A DNA stretch of 64,000 bases from Conexibacter woesei Iso977N. Its GTDB lineage: Bacteria > Actinomycetota > Thermoleophilia > Solirubrobacterales > Solirubrobacteraceae. Below are positions 1-8,472 of the stretch, piece by piece. The position numbers and the translations under genes are program-made. The DNA is taken from contig NZ_AUKG01000001.1 of NCBI RefSeq assembly GCF_000424625.1, positions 2,108,001-2,172,000 on the forward strand, written 5' to 3'. The notes beneath the pieces were generated by a model. The model was not told the origin of the DNA, did not search any database, and worked only from the letters and a program-made list of their open reading frames with translations. Position 1 is the first letter of the stretch, and every line of letters begins with the position of its first letter.

Positions 1-927
1 GTTGCGGAGGTCCAGCGCGAGCCGGATGTCCGTGTAGACCGTCGCGGTGACCCCGCCGGCGGCGGTCAGGATCGACGTGCTCGACCGCGCCGGGTCCAGG
101 TACACGTTGCTGGTCGGGTTGGTCTTGATCGAGGACGAGACCTGGCCGCCGCAGTCGTCGTCGATGAAGACGTCGGTGGCGGCGATGCCGATCGAGCCGC
201 GCGACAGCGAGATCTGGTTGTCCTGGCTGAGCTGGTAGCCGCCGGGGATGAAGCCGGACAGGTCACCGCTCAGCGGCGCGTTGCGGACGAAGGCGCCGAA
301 GTCCAGCGTGGCGACCGAGCCGGGCAGCAGCGAGATCCGGACCGGCGTGCCCGACGCGCTGTTGGACGTCGTCGCGCACTTCTGGAAGGTGTAGACCTTG
401 ACCTTCTTCTTGACCTTGACGATCCGGTTGCCCTTCTTGACCGACACCGTCTTCTTCACGGTCTTGTAGACCGGCACGGTCACGGTCACGGTCCTGGGCT
501 TGCCGACGCGGACCCTGACCTTCTTCCTCTTGCCCTTCACGACCTTCGTGACCGTCTTGTACCTGTAGCGCTTCTGCTTCTTGGTGACGGTGCGCGCGCA
601 CTGGCGCGAGCAGGTCGTCTTGAGCTTGCGCTTGGCCTTGACGACGACCTTCTTGTAGGACTTGGAGCCCTTCTTCTTCCTGTAGGCGTACTTGTAGTAC
701 GTCTCGTAGAGCGGGACGAGCTTCGTCCCCTTCTTGATCTGGGCGACGCACGTGTCCGCGGCGGCGGAGGCGGTGGGCGTCGCGGAAGCGGATGCTGCGG
801 AGGTCCCGATGCTGCCGGCGGCGGCGACGCTCAGGCCGACAACGGCGAAGGCGACGGCGCAGAGGGCGACCAGTCGCGTGAGGATCCGCCGGCCGTGGCG
901 GTGGGAAGACATCGTGTCGCGGTCCAT
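1..927 (-). CDS. Secreted Lys-rich protein, 3' end outside window
   Basis: An open frame runs leftward from an ATG at 927 and leaves the window without a stop, giving 309 residues. A purine-rich GGGAGAGAGAG lies just upstream of the start; a second in-frame ATG at 912 is possible. Residues about 13-38 form a basic then hydrophobic, Ala-rich export signal. Residues about 65-180 are extraordinarily rich in Lys, Arg, Tyr, Thr and Val (for example KVKKKVKVY), with a few Cys. The rest looks like a Ser/Thr/Asn/Gly-rich beta domain. I recognise no family; the basic tract could bind an anionic cell-wall polymer or nucleic acid, which is a guess. It follows another exported protein on the same strand, separated by a strong hairpin. 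Confidence 0.7.
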   Translation of the reverse strand, partial: MDRDTMSSHRHGRRILTRLVALCAVAFAVVGLSVAAAGSIGTSAASASATPTASAAADTCVAQIKKGTKLVPLYETYYKYAYRKKKGSKSYKKVVVKAKRKLKTTCSRQCARTVTKKQKRYRYKTVTKVVKGKRKKVRVRVGKPRTVTVTVPVYKTVKKTVSVKKGNRIVKVKKKVKVYTFQKCATTSNSASGTPVRISLLPGSVATLDFGAFVRNAPLSGDLSGFIPGGYQLSQDNQISLSRGSIGIAATDVFIDDDCGGQVSSSIKTNPTSNVYLDPARSSTSILTAAGGVTATVYTDIRLALDLRN

Positions 928-975
928 CGTTGCTCTCTCTCCCGGAGAATTTCTGCTGTCCCTGCCGGAGGGGGT

Positions 976-1001
976 GAGCCCCGGCCTTGCGGCCGGGGCT
1001 C
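976..1001 (-). terminator. Perfect 11-bp stem hairpin between two secreted-protein genes
   Basis: The arms GAGCCCCGGCC (976-986) and GGCCGGGGCTC (991-1001) are perfectly complementary around a 4-nt loop. It lies 37 nt past the stop of the 503-aa gene and 49 nt before the start of the next one. There is no T tract, so it may terminate, attenuate or protect the mRNA 3' end. Confidence 0.6.
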
Positions 1002-1037
1002 GTTCCCACCAGGTGCTACGCGGTACTGCGGGTGCTG

Positions 1038-2549
1038 CTAGTTGACGTCGCCGATCATGATGTCGGCCTCGATGTCCTGGACGGAGATGTCGCCCGAGAC
1101 GGAGACCTTCGAGCCGTCCGACGCGGTCGTGTAGGCCGGGTCGGTCGGGTTGGCGATGCCGTTGAACGCGGCACCCCTCACCTGCGGCGACTGCACGGAG
1201 TCGCAGGTGTCGGTCGGGGCCGGACGGGCGTTGAGCTCGTCGATGGGACGGGTCGTCGTCGTGTCCAGCGTGTGCGCCGTGGTCGTGGGGACCGCGGCGG
1301 ACGGATCGCTGGAGTCGGCGGCGAACGGAGCCTGCGGCGACAGGCAGGCGGCCAGCGCGACGTGCGCCGGGTCACCCAGGGAGCTCAGCGACGCCTTGGC
1401 GATGCGGAGGCCCGAGGCCGTGATGGCCGGGGAGATGTGCAGGGAGCCCTTGAGCTTGACGCCCGGGATGTAGTTCTGCACGGTGCCCGTCCACGCCTGA
1501 CGGCAGCCGAAGGCCGCGCCGGGGTAGGGGCCGCCCGAGATCAACGGGTACGCATCCGGCGCGACCGAGCGCAGGATCGAGTTGATCTGGGTCGACAGCG
1601 ACACGGTGACGTCGATGCCGTAGGCCTTGCCCGGGATGTTCCCGAACAGGTTCGCCTGACCGCCGGACTGGCCGATCGTGATGTTCTGCGTGCCCTCAGC
1701 GCCGGCGTTGGTCGCGGCGCCCACCGGGGCGACGGCCAGCTTCAGCGCGCCGGTGCGCAGGACGGCGTCCTTGTAGCCCGGGGCGTACGACGCCCTCGTG
1801 CTCGGATCCGTGACCGCGCCCGACGGGAACGGCGTCGGGTTGCCGCCGACGTTGTTGTTGTTGCCCGGGACAGCGGAGGCGGCCATCTTGTCGAGGCCGT
1901 CAACACCCGGGATCTCCGGCAGGAAGCCGTTCGGCGTGCCGTGGGTGACCGCGGTCGCCAGGTCCGGGTAGAACGGGACGCCGGGGGCGCCCGGGACGTT
2001 CGGGAAGCCGACGTTGGTGTCGCCGACGAAGTCGCCGCAACCCTCGTTCGGAGCCCCGATCAGCGAGCTGTTCCAGTTCGTCGCCGGGTCGCTGACCTGG
2101 GTGTTCCAGAGCAGCGGCAGCGACGTCGAGGACAGCGTCTTGCTGGCCGACGGCAGGATCTTGAGGTCCACGTTGCCGAGGGCGCCGCCGTCGTACGAGT
2201 CGTGGAACTGGATCTGCGCCGCCAGCGAGCCACCCAGGTTCAGCGTGCGCTTGCCCAGGGAGGCGCCCAGGTCGAGGTTCGCCTGGTTGGGGTTGTTCGC
2301 CGCGGACGCGCCGCGGAGCTTGATCGTGACCGGGAGCGTGAAGTCGACGAGCGACGCGCGCTTGACGAACGACTTCCGGCTGATCGCCTTCGGGTTCTTC
2401 TTGATCTCCTTGCGGAGCTGCGTGCGGACAGCGGCACGCTGCTTCGCGCTGAGCTTCTTCGCAGACGCCGGGCCGGCCATGACGCCGACCGCCAGAGCGG
2501 CAACTGCGAGGAGCCCGAGGTAGCGCCAAAGGCTACTCTTGAGGGACAC
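1038..2549 (-). CDS. Exported protein of unknown function, beta-rich
   Basis: 503 aa from a GTG start preceded by a strong GGAGGAGG, which decides the start. Residues 1-30 are a signal peptide (basic, then LLAVAALAVGVMA, then GPASA-K cleavage region). A short Lys/Arg-rich helix follows at about 31-65. The remainder is Asn, Gly, Ser and Thr rich with alternating hydrophobics, as in an extracellular beta-sheet protein. One stretch near residues 145-175 and another near 350 each contain a Cys that could pair. I recognise no enzyme motif. It may form a pair with the downstream Lys-rich exported protein. Confidence 0.75.
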   Translation of the reverse strand: MSLKSSLWRYLGLLAVAALAVGVMAGPASAKKLSAKQRAAVRTQLRKEIKKNPKAISRKSFVKRASLVDFTLPVTIKLRGASAANNPNQANLDLGASLGKRTLNLGGSLAAQIQFHDSYDGGALGNVDLKILPSASKTLSSTSLPLLWNTQVSDPATNWNSSLIGAPNEGCGDFVGDTNVGFPNVPGAPGVPFYPDLATAVTHGTPNGFLPEIPGVDGLDKMAASAVPGNNNNVGGNPTPFPSGAVTDPSTRASYAPGYKDAVLRTGALKLAVAPVGAATNAGAEGTQNITIGQSGGQANLFGNIPGKAYGIDVTVSLSTQINSILRSVAPDAYPLISGGPYPGAAFGCRQAWTGTVQNYIPGVKLKGSLHISPAITASGLRIAKASLSSLGDPAHVALAACLSPQAPFAADSSDPSAAVPTTTAHTLDTTTTRPIDELNARPAPTDTCDSVQSPQVRGAAFNGIANPTDPAYTTASDGSKVSVSGDISVQDIEADIMIGDVN

Positions 2550-2889
2550 CAGTCCTCCTCCTTGATGGTTTGACCTTCCCCTGCTGATCTCGCCTTGCTT
2601 CCCGGGTTCCTCCTTGGATCACGGGCTCCCGCTCGGCGAGAAGGCGACCGTAGAGCGAGCGACTCACCCAGGGCATCCACCCGAAGGCTGATCTTCGTCA
2701 TCCCAAAGGGTGAAATCGGCTCAAGGAACGCAGGATCTTGCCGAGTTAGGGCGTCGATCCCCTGGAAATGACGGTGTTCGCCGGTCTACAGTCGCCCGCC
2801 CCGTGACGGGGCAGGACCGACTGGGAGAGGCTGTTGACCGCTGGTGATGGGGCCATTCTAACCCTCAGGTCGAGGGTTAGGGAGGGCCG
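2550..2889. other. 340-bp divergent intergenic region
   Basis: No convincing gene lies here. It separates the 503-aa exported protein (leftward) from the MCE gene (rightward). It contains a small hairpin, GCCCCG (2798-2803) with CGGGGC (2807-2812), and the MCE promoter/operator described separately. It is noticeably less GC-rich around 2695-2770. A promoter for the leftward gene is expected here but I could not place it with confidence. Confidence 0.6.
2833..2879 (+). promoter_or_regulatory. Putative promoter and overlapping operator of the MCE gene
   Basis: TTGACC (2833-2838) and TCTAAC (2857-2862) are spaced 18 bp apart and fit a housekeeping-type promoter. The -10 overlaps a perfect inverted repeat: TAACCCTC (2859-2866) and GAGGGTTA (2872-2879), with a 5-nt spacer. 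The repeat ends 10 nt before the TTG start at 2890 and abuts the ribosome binding site. A repressor bound here would block both polymerase and ribosome access. No regulator gene is adjacent. Confidence 0.5.
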
Positions 2890-4374
2890 TTGAGGACCGA
2901 ATCGCTGCGCCCCGCGCGGCTCGTCGTGGTGGTCGGCTTCGCGCTGGCCTGCTTCGGGCTGATGCTGTGGCTGTGGAACGCGTTCGGCGGCGCGGTCCCG
3001 TTCAAGCCGGAGGGCTACCGGGTCGTCGTCGCGCTGCCCGAGGCCGACGGGCTGGCGGTCCAGGCCGACGTCCGGATCTCGGGCGTCGCGGTCGGGCACG
3101 TGATCGCGGTGCGCCCGGCGGCGGGCGACCGCAAGGACGCGGTCCTGGAGCTCGACGCGCGCTACGCGCCGCTGCGCGGCGACGTGCGCGCGATGATCCG
3201 CCGCAAGTCGCTGGCGGGCGAGGAGTTCCTGGAGCTGACGCCCGGGACCGCGCGGGCGGCCGCGGTCCGCGACGGCGGGCGGCTGGCGAGCGCGAACGTG
3301 GCGCCGAGCGTCGAGATCGACGAGGTGCTGCGGACGTTCGACCCCGCGACGCGGCGCGCGCTGAGCGACTGGATCCAGACGCAGGCGACCGCGCTGGGCG
3401 GGACCGGTGGGTCCGATCTGAACGCGGCGCTCGGCCGGCTGCCGGGGTTCGCCGAGGCGCTGACGCCGGTCCTGGCGCGGCTCGCCGATCAGCGGGACGA
3501 GGTCTCGGCGCTGGTCGCCAACACGGGCGTCGTCTTCGACGCGGTCAGCGCGCGGCGCGACGCGCTGCAGGGCGCGATCGTCAACGGGGAGCGCGCGACC
3601 GGCGCGCTGGCGCGCGGGGCCGACGGGCTCGCGGGGACGTTCCGGGCCCTGCCGGCCTTCGAGGCCGAGTCGCGGCGGCTGCTCGCGCGGGTCTCGCGCT
3701 TCCAGCGCCGCGCCGACCCGGTGCTGACCGCGCTGCGCCCCGGCGCCCGCGCGCTCTCGGCGGCCGCGCCCGCGGTCCGCGCCGCGGCGCCGGAGCTGCG
3801 CGCGCTGGCGCACGCGCTGCCGGGCGCCGAGGACGCGGCGCGCGCCGGGCTGCCCGCGACGCGGCGGCTCTTGGTTCAGGCGCGGCCGTTCGTCGCGCAG
3901 TTCCAGCCGTTCCTGGACCAGCTGCAGCCGGTGCTCGCCTACATCGAGCTGCGCGCGTGGACGCTGACGTCGCTGGTCGCCAACCTGACCGCGGCGACCA
4001 ACGCCACGACCGCGGGTTACGGCACCGACGGGGCGCCGGTCCACTACGCGCGCGCCGGGATGGCGCTGAACCCGGCGAGCCTCGCGCAGTACGAGACGCG
4101 CCAGTCGTGGTCGCGGCTGAACCCCTACCCGGAGGCCGCGGGCACGGTCTTCGACGACGGCAGCAGCGCGTGTGAGGAAACGCTAGCGTTCCCCAAGCTC
4201 GACACGAGCAGGGCTGCCGGCGGGTTCTCCATCAACATGCTCCAGCAGATCATGCACTTCGTGTTGAACGACGGGCACGCGGCCGCCCCGCCGTGCGTCC
4301 TGCAGTCCCGGCCCACGGCGAGCTTCCCGCACGTCGCACCGCTGTCCCATCCAGGAGGAGGAGCAACACCATGA
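2890..4374 (+). CDS. MCE/MlaD-family lipid-transport substrate-binding protein
   Basis: 494 aa from a TTG start just after AGGGAGGG. Residues about 10-30 form one membrane anchor (VVVVGFALACFGLMLWLW). An MCE domain follows at about 38-120 (YRVVVALPEADGLAVQADVRISGVAVGHV). A long Ala/Arg-rich helical region then spans about 130-370, as in MCE proteins whose helices form a lipid tunnel across the envelope. The Cys-containing C-terminal region looks globular. MCE proteins bind lipids or sterols for ABC-driven transport, but no YrbE permease or MceG ATPase gene is in the window. Its stop overlaps the next ATG as ATGA, so the downstream secreted protein is probably a partner. Confidence 0.85.
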   Translation: MRTESLRPARLVVVVGFALACFGLMLWLWNAFGGAVPFKPEGYRVVVALPEADGLAVQADVRISGVAVGHVIAVRPAAGDRKDAVLELDARYAPLRGDVRAMIRRKSLAGEEFLELTPGTARAAAVRDGGRLASANVAPSVEIDEVLRTFDPATRRALSDWIQTQATALGGTGGSDLNAALGRLPGFAEALTPVLARLADQRDEVSALVANTGVVFDAVSARRDALQGAIVNGERATGALARGADGLAGTFRALPAFEAESRRLLARVSRFQRRADPVLTALRPGARALSAAAPAVRAAAPELRALAHALPGAEDAARAGLPATRRLLVQARPFVAQFQPFLDQLQPVLAYIELRAWTLTSLVANLTAATNATTAGYGTDGAPVHYARAGMALNPASLAQYETRQSWSRLNPYPEAAGTVFDDGSSACEETLAFPKLDTSRAAGGFSINMLQQIMHFVLNDGHAAAPPCVLQSRPTASFPHVAPLSHPGGGATP

Positions 4375-5111
4375 TGATCCGGACCCTCGCCGCCGCGCTC
4401 GCGGCCGCGGCGCTCGGCGCCGTCGCCGCGCCGGTCGCGGCGCTCGCCGCCGACCACACCCAGCAGCTCAACATCGGCGCCGAGCTGGTCCGCCAGCAGA
4501 AGGGCGGCAGGCCGTGGATCGTCAACCTGTCGCTCGGCGCGTCGCTCGGGATGAGCGACGGCAGCGTCCCGGAGCCGGTCAACCACATGGTCTTCTCGTT
4601 CACGAAGGGCGCGCAGGTGCACCCCGAGGCGTTCGCGACCTGCACGATGCCGGTCCTGCAGGCCAAGGGCCCGATGGGCTGCTCGCAGAAGGCACGGATC
4701 GGCAGCGGCAGGGCGATCGCCAACGCGCTGATGACCGACTTCCCCGCCGACGTGACCGTGTTCAACGGGCCCAAGGCCGGGTCGGGGCGCAAGCTCCTCA
4801 TCTACGCGCGTGCGTTGCAGACGGTCGTGATCACGCTCGAGGGGACACTGACCAGGACGTCGGGCAAGTACGGGTTCAAGCTCGACCTGCCCGTCGGGCG
4901 GATCCGGACCGTTGGTGACAACGACGCCGCGATCACCGAGTTCGACGTCACCGTCGGCGGGACCGGCAGGGGCGGCGTGCCGTTCATCGAGGCCCCGACG
5001 TCGTGCGCCAAGCCGGGCTGGCCGTTCTTCGGCTCCTTCACCTACGCCGACGGCTCCAGCGGCACATCGGCGGCGACGATCCCGTGCCAGCTGAAGGCCA
5101 TCAACAACTGA
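4371..5111 (+). CDS. Secreted protein of unknown function coupled to MCE gene
   Basis: 246 aa. The ATG at 4371 follows AGGAGGAGGAG and overlaps the MCE stop as ATGA. Residues 1-28 are a signal peptide (TLAAALAAAALGAVAAPVAALA). The mature part has alternating strands and four or so Cys (CTMPV, GCSQKA, SCAKP, PCQLK) that could form two disulfides. I recognise no catalytic motif. Coupling to an MCE protein suggests a periplasmic or cell-wall accessory in lipid trafficking; that is inference from context only. Confidence 0.75.
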   Translation: MMIRTLAAALAAAALGAVAAPVAALAADHTQQLNIGAELVRQQKGGRPWIVNLSLGASLGMSDGSVPEPVNHMVFSFTKGAQVHPEAFATCTMPVLQAKGPMGCSQKARIGSGRAIANALMTDFPADVTVFNGPKAGSGRKLLIYARALQTVVITLEGTLTRTSGKYGFKLDLPVGRIRTVGDNDAAITEFDVTVGGTGRGGVPFIEAPTSCAKPGWPFFGSFTYADGSSGTSAATIPCQLKAINN

Positions 5112-5168
5112 TCGTCAAACGCGCGCAAGGGATCTTGCTCAACACGACGAACAACATCGCTTAACGCG

Positions 5169-5192
5169 GGCGGCCGCAACTCCGCGGCCGCC
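5169..5192 (+). terminator. Terminator-like hairpin, 9-bp perfect stem
   Basis: GGCGGCCGC (5169-5177) and GCGGCCGCC (5184-5192) pair perfectly around a 6-nt loop, 57 nt past the stop of the secreted-protein gene. No T tract follows. It most likely ends the MCE transcript. Confidence 0.55.
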
Positions 5193-5213
5193 GATGCGTA
5201 GTTCTCCATAGAC

Positions 5214-5324
5214 ATGCACGCCGCAGCCCACACCTTCCAGTACCCCAAGGTCACCCCCGTCTCCGCCCCGCAGGCGAGCACCACGCAGCCGCCGCAGCCG
5301 GCGCCCAAGCCCAAGCAGGGCTAG
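5214..5324 (+). CDS. Possible 36-aa Pro/Gln-rich small protein
   Basis: ATG at 5214 to TAG at 5322-5324 encodes 36 residues ending in a Pro/Gln/Lys-rich tail (QPPQPAPKPKQG). No clear ribosome binding site precedes it, though the hairpin at 5169-5192 lies just upstream. It fills a gap between convergent genes. It may be a real small protein or chance; Pro-rich short frames occur easily in GC-rich DNA. Confidence 0.3.
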   Translation: MHAAAHTFQYPKVTPVSAPQASTTQPPQPAPKPKQG

Positions 5325-5333
5325 GCCGCCCCG

Positions 5334-5924
5334 CTAGAAGGCGATCCCCTCCAGCCGGAGGAGTGCCTCTTTGCGGTGCATGCCGCCGGTGTAGCCGGTC
5401 AGCTTGCCGCTGGTGCCGATGATCCGGTGGCAGGGGACGATGATCGGGATCGCGTTGGCGCCGAGTGCCCGGCCTGCCGCGCGCGAGGCCTTCGGGTTGC
5501 CCGCCGCGCGCGCCACGTCGCCGTAGGACGCGGTGTGGCCGAACGGGATCTCCGCGGTCGCCTGGAGGATCCGGCGGCCGAAGTCGGAGTACAGCGCCCA
5601 GTCGATCGGGACGTCGAAGTCCGTGCGCTTGTTGTCGAAGTACTCGTCGAGCTCGCGCCGAACGGCGTCCAGCTTGGCGGGCTGCTCGAGGATCCGCGGG
5701 CTCAGCTTGGCCGACAACGCGTCGAGCACCTGGTCGACGCCGCCGTTGAAGTCCTCGTAGGCGAGGCGGACGAGGCCCTGCGGCGTCGCGGCGGCGACCA
5801 GCGCGCCGATCGGCGAGTCGATCAAGGTGTAGGAGATGTCCGGCTGCGCCGCCTGCGTGAAGCGCGCGGTGGCGGCCTCCAGCGCGGCGGGGTCGAACGC
5901 GGGCGGGGTCAAGTTGTCGCTCAT
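5334..5924 (-). CDS. ogt: Methylated-DNA--protein-cysteine methyltransferase
   Basis: 196 aa. It repairs O6-methylguanine and O4-methylthymine in DNA by irreversible transfer of the methyl group to its own cysteine. The active-site motif PCHRII lies at residues 164-169, with Cys165 as acceptor, followed by the usual GGMHRKEALLRLE C-terminus. The helix-turn-helix DNA-binding region is at about 128-160 (FGHTASYGDVARAAGNPKASRAAG). Length and layout match Ogt proteins without an Ada domain. It overlaps the upstream sigma-factor gene as ATGA, so the two are cotranscribed. Confidence 0.95.
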   Translation of the reverse strand: MSDNLTPPAFDPAALEAATARFTQAAQPDISYTLIDSPIGALVAAATPQGLVRLAYEDFNGGVDQVLDALSAKLSPRILEQPAKLDAVRRELDEYFDNKRTDFDVPIDWALYSDFGRRILQATAEIPFGHTASYGDVARAAGNPKASRAAGRALGANAIPIIVPCHRIIGTSGKLTGYTGGMHRKEALLRLEGIAF

Positions 5925-6385
5925 GATGTGGTGGTCATCTCCTCGCGGAGCTTCTTGAGGCCCTCGTGGGCCGAGCGGCGCGCCGCCTCCTCCGAGCAGC
6001 CGATGGCGACCGCGACCTCGGCGTGCGTGAGGTCGCCGGCGTAGCGCAGCAGGACCGCCGCGCGCTGCTTGGGCGGGAGCGCGTGGACGCGCGCCCAGGT
6101 CGCCTCGTCGCGGGGCGCCGCGTCATACGACGCGACCTCCGGGACCTCCTCGACCGGGATCGCCCGGCGCGCCCTGGCCCGGTGGTGGTCGAGCGCCTTG
6201 TTGTGGGCGATCGTCATGACCCACGCGCGCGGGTTGGAGTTCGCGCGCAGCTTCGGGTACGCCTTCATCGCCGCCAGGAACGTCTCCTGGAAGCAGTCGT
6301 CGGCCGCATCCCGCCCAACCGAGGCGACGAGGAACCGGAAGACCGGCTCTCGCTGCTCGTCGAGGAAGCGCTGGAAGGGGATCAC
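5921..6385 (-). CDS. ECF-type RNA polymerase sigma factor
   Basis: 154 aa from a GTG start. Sigma region 2 lies at about 8-75 (DCFQETFLAAMKAY and PRAWVMTIAHNKALDHHRARAR). Region 4 lies at about 95-150 (LPPKQRAAVLLRYAGDLTHAEVAVAIGCSEEAARRSAHEGLKKLRE), with a clear helix-turn-helix. The linker is short and no anti-sigma factor is next to it, so control is not obvious. Its stop overlaps the ogt start, making a sigma/DNA-repair pair that could form an alkylation-stress response. Confidence 0.92.
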   Translation of the reverse strand: MIPFQRFLDEQREPVFRFLVASVGRDAADDCFQETFLAAMKAYPKLRANSNPRAWVMTIAHNKALDHHRARARRAIPVEEVPEVASYDAAPRDEATWARVHALPPKQRAAVLLRYAGDLTHAEVAVAIGCSEEAARRSAHEGLKKLREEMTTTS

Positions 6386-6421
6386 TGCCGGTACAACGCT
6401 ACGACCCGGCGCGGCGTGAGA

Positions 6422-7996
6422 TCACGGCGAGCCGTGATCCTCGTGGAAGTGCTCGTGGCCGTGGTCGTGGAACTCGGTGATGCGGCGCAGCAGCGGCGCG
6501 CAGCGGTAGCGCTCCTCGCCGTACTCCTCGCGCAGGCCGTCGAGGATCATCACGATGTGGTCGAGGCCGATCTCGTCGGCCCAGGCCAGCGGGCCGGTCG
6601 GGTAGTTCAACCCCAACTTCATCCCGGCATCGACGTCCTCGGCGCTCCCGATGCCCTCGCCGACCGCGAACGCGCACTCGTTGACGACCTGCGCGACGAT
6701 CCGGCCGAGCACGAGCCCGGGCGCGTCGCCGACCCAGACCGACGGCAGCCCGAGGCCGCCGAAGAACATCTCGGCGCGCGCGGCGGCGACGTCGGCGGTG
6801 GCGGGCGTCCGGGTCAGCTCGACCAGCCCGATCGGCGACAGCGCGTGGAAGCCCGCGGCCGCGCCGCCCTGGTCCAGCGCCTGCAGCGCGCCCTCGGCGC
6901 ACAGGATCACGCGCGGCGCGCCCTGCAGGACCGGCGCGTCGTCGTCGGGCGGCCCGCACTCGACGATCAGCCACGGCACCGCGCCGTCGGCCTCGTCCTC
7001 GACGGCGAAGCCGGCCTCGTCGGCCAGCGCGCGCAGCTCGTCGGCGACCGGCAGGAAGCCGGAGATGATCACGGGACCGTCGACGCCGGCGGGCGCGCCC
7101 GGCTCCGGCGCCTCCGGGTCGTCCGGGCGGTCGACCGCCACGCCGTCCTCGTCGTAGGCGTACCAGCCCTGCCCGGTCTTGCGGCCGAGGTGCCCGGCCG
7201 CGACCTTCTGCGCGCTCAGCGGCGACGGCCGCCAGCGCGGCTCGCCGAAGCTCAGCTCGTGGAACGACTTGGAGACCTCGAAGCCCACGTCGATCCCGAC
7301 CAGGTCCTGGAGCTCGAACGGCCCCATCCGGAACCCGGCGGCGCGCACGATCGCGTCGACCGCCTCGACCGGCGCGAGGCGCTCCTGCAGCAGCCGCAGG
7401 GCCTCCAGCCCGAACGGCCGGTTGCAGCGGTTGACCAGGAAGCCCGGGCCGTCGGCGGCGTCGATGACGCGCCGGCCCATCGCCTCGCCCGCGGCGCGCG
7501 CGACGGCCAGCGCCTCGTCGCTGGACTCCAGGCCCGCGATCACCTCGACGAGCTGCATCAGCGGCGCGGGGTTGAAGAAGTGGAGGCCGACGACGCGCGT
7601 CGGGTCGGCCGCGGCGGGCGCGATCGACGTGATCGGGATCGACGACGTGTTGGACGCCAGCACCGCGCGCGGCGCGACCCGCGACAGCTCGCCGAAGATC
7701 TGGTGCTTGAGGTCCAGCCGCTCCGGCGCCGCCTCGATCACCAGCTCGCAGAGCGCGAAGGCCTCCAGGTCGTCGGCGACCTCCAGCCGCGCGCCGATCT
7801 CCCGCGCGTCTCCGCCCAGGCGGCCCTTGTCCACCAACTTGGCGATCCCGGCGCGTGCGCGCTCCACGCCGGCGTCGGCCGCCCCGTCGACCGGGTCGTA
7901 CAACAACGTCCGTGCCCCGCTCTGGGCCGCGAGCTGTGCGATCCCCGAGCCCATCGTCCCCGCGCCGACGACGCCGATCACCTGCGGTGTGCTCAT
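6422..7996 (-). CDS. 3-hydroxyacyl-CoA dehydrogenase (PaaH-like, two C-domains)
   Basis: 524 aa. It oxidises 3-hydroxyacyl-CoA to 3-ketoacyl-CoA with NAD+. The N-terminal Rossmann motif is VGAGTMGSGIAQLAA at about residues 9-23. The catalytic histidine motif VVGLHFFNPAPLMQLVEVI lies at about 136-154. A first 3HCDH C-domain (DGPGFLVNRCNRPFGLEALRLL) and a second near 415-510 (DAPGLVLGRIVAQVVNE) follow. Two C-domains and the length of about 500 aa match the phenylacetate-pathway 3-hydroxyadipyl-CoA dehydrogenase group. No other beta-oxidation gene is adjacent, so the exact substrate is open. Confidence 0.88.
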   Translation of the reverse strand: MSTPQVIGVVGAGTMGSGIAQLAAQSGARTLLYDPVDGAADAGVERARAGIAKLVDKGRLGGDAREIGARLEVADDLEAFALCELVIEAAPERLDLKHQIFGELSRVAPRAVLASNTSSIPITSIAPAAADPTRVVGLHFFNPAPLMQLVEVIAGLESSDEALAVARAAGEAMGRRVIDAADGPGFLVNRCNRPFGLEALRLLQERLAPVEAVDAIVRAAGFRMGPFELQDLVGIDVGFEVSKSFHELSFGEPRWRPSPLSAQKVAAGHLGRKTGQGWYAYDEDGVAVDRPDDPEAPEPGAPAGVDGPVIISGFLPVADELRALADEAGFAVEDEADGAVPWLIVECGPPDDDAPVLQGAPRVILCAEGALQALDQGGAAAGFHALSPIGLVELTRTPATADVAAARAEMFFGGLGLPSVWVGDAPGLVLGRIVAQVVNECAFAVGEGIGSAEDVDAGMKLGLNYPTGPLAWADEIGLDHIVMILDGLREEYGEERYRCAPLLRRITEFHDHGHEHFHEDHGSP

Positions 7997-8067
7997 CCCA
8001 CCAGCTTGCCGGATCGGGCGCCGCGCGGGCGCGCCGAGACAGGCCGGACGTCTAAACTCGCCCCTTC

Positions 8068-8472
8068 GTGGACCCCTTCGCCGTCATCATGCTCGGCATC
8101 GTCGGCGGCATGCTCGTCGGGCTCGTCCTCCTCGGCCTGTTCCATCCGCGGACCGGCGCCGACACGCTCGACTGGAGGCCCACGCGCTCCGCCGAGCTGG
8201 AGATCCAGAACGAGATCGACGACCTCGACCAGATGCTCGAGGCGGCCAACGCGCGCCGCCGCGCGCGCGGTGCGCCCGAGCTGACCGAGGAGGGGGTGCG
8301 CGCCAGCGTCGGCGCCGACCTCGCCGACACCATCAAGCGTCGCGAGGACCACCTCGCAGAACTGGAGGTCGTCCAGATGCTGGACGCCAAGAACGCGCGC
8401 CGCCGGGCCAGGGGCCTGCCGGAGATCACGATCGACGAGTACCGCAGGTCGATCCTCGGAGACGACGCGTGA
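8068..8472 (+). CDS. Small membrane protein with an internal tandem motif
   Basis: 134 aa from a GTG start. One membrane helix lies at about residues 4-25 (AVIMLGIVGGMLVGLVLLGLF), then a charged coiled-coil-like region. Two copies of the same element occur: residues 55-75 and 103-124, both reading QML-x-A-x-NARRRARG-x-PE. This is a clear internal duplication in the soluble part. I recognise no family. It is translationally coupled (GTGA) to the next gene. Confidence 0.75.
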   Translation: MDPFAVIMLGIVGGMLVGLVLLGLFHPRTGADTLDWRPTRSAELEIQNEIDDLDQMLEAANARRRARGAPELTEEGVRASVGADLADTIKRREDHLAELEVVQMLDAKNARRRARGLPEITIDEYRRSILGDDA

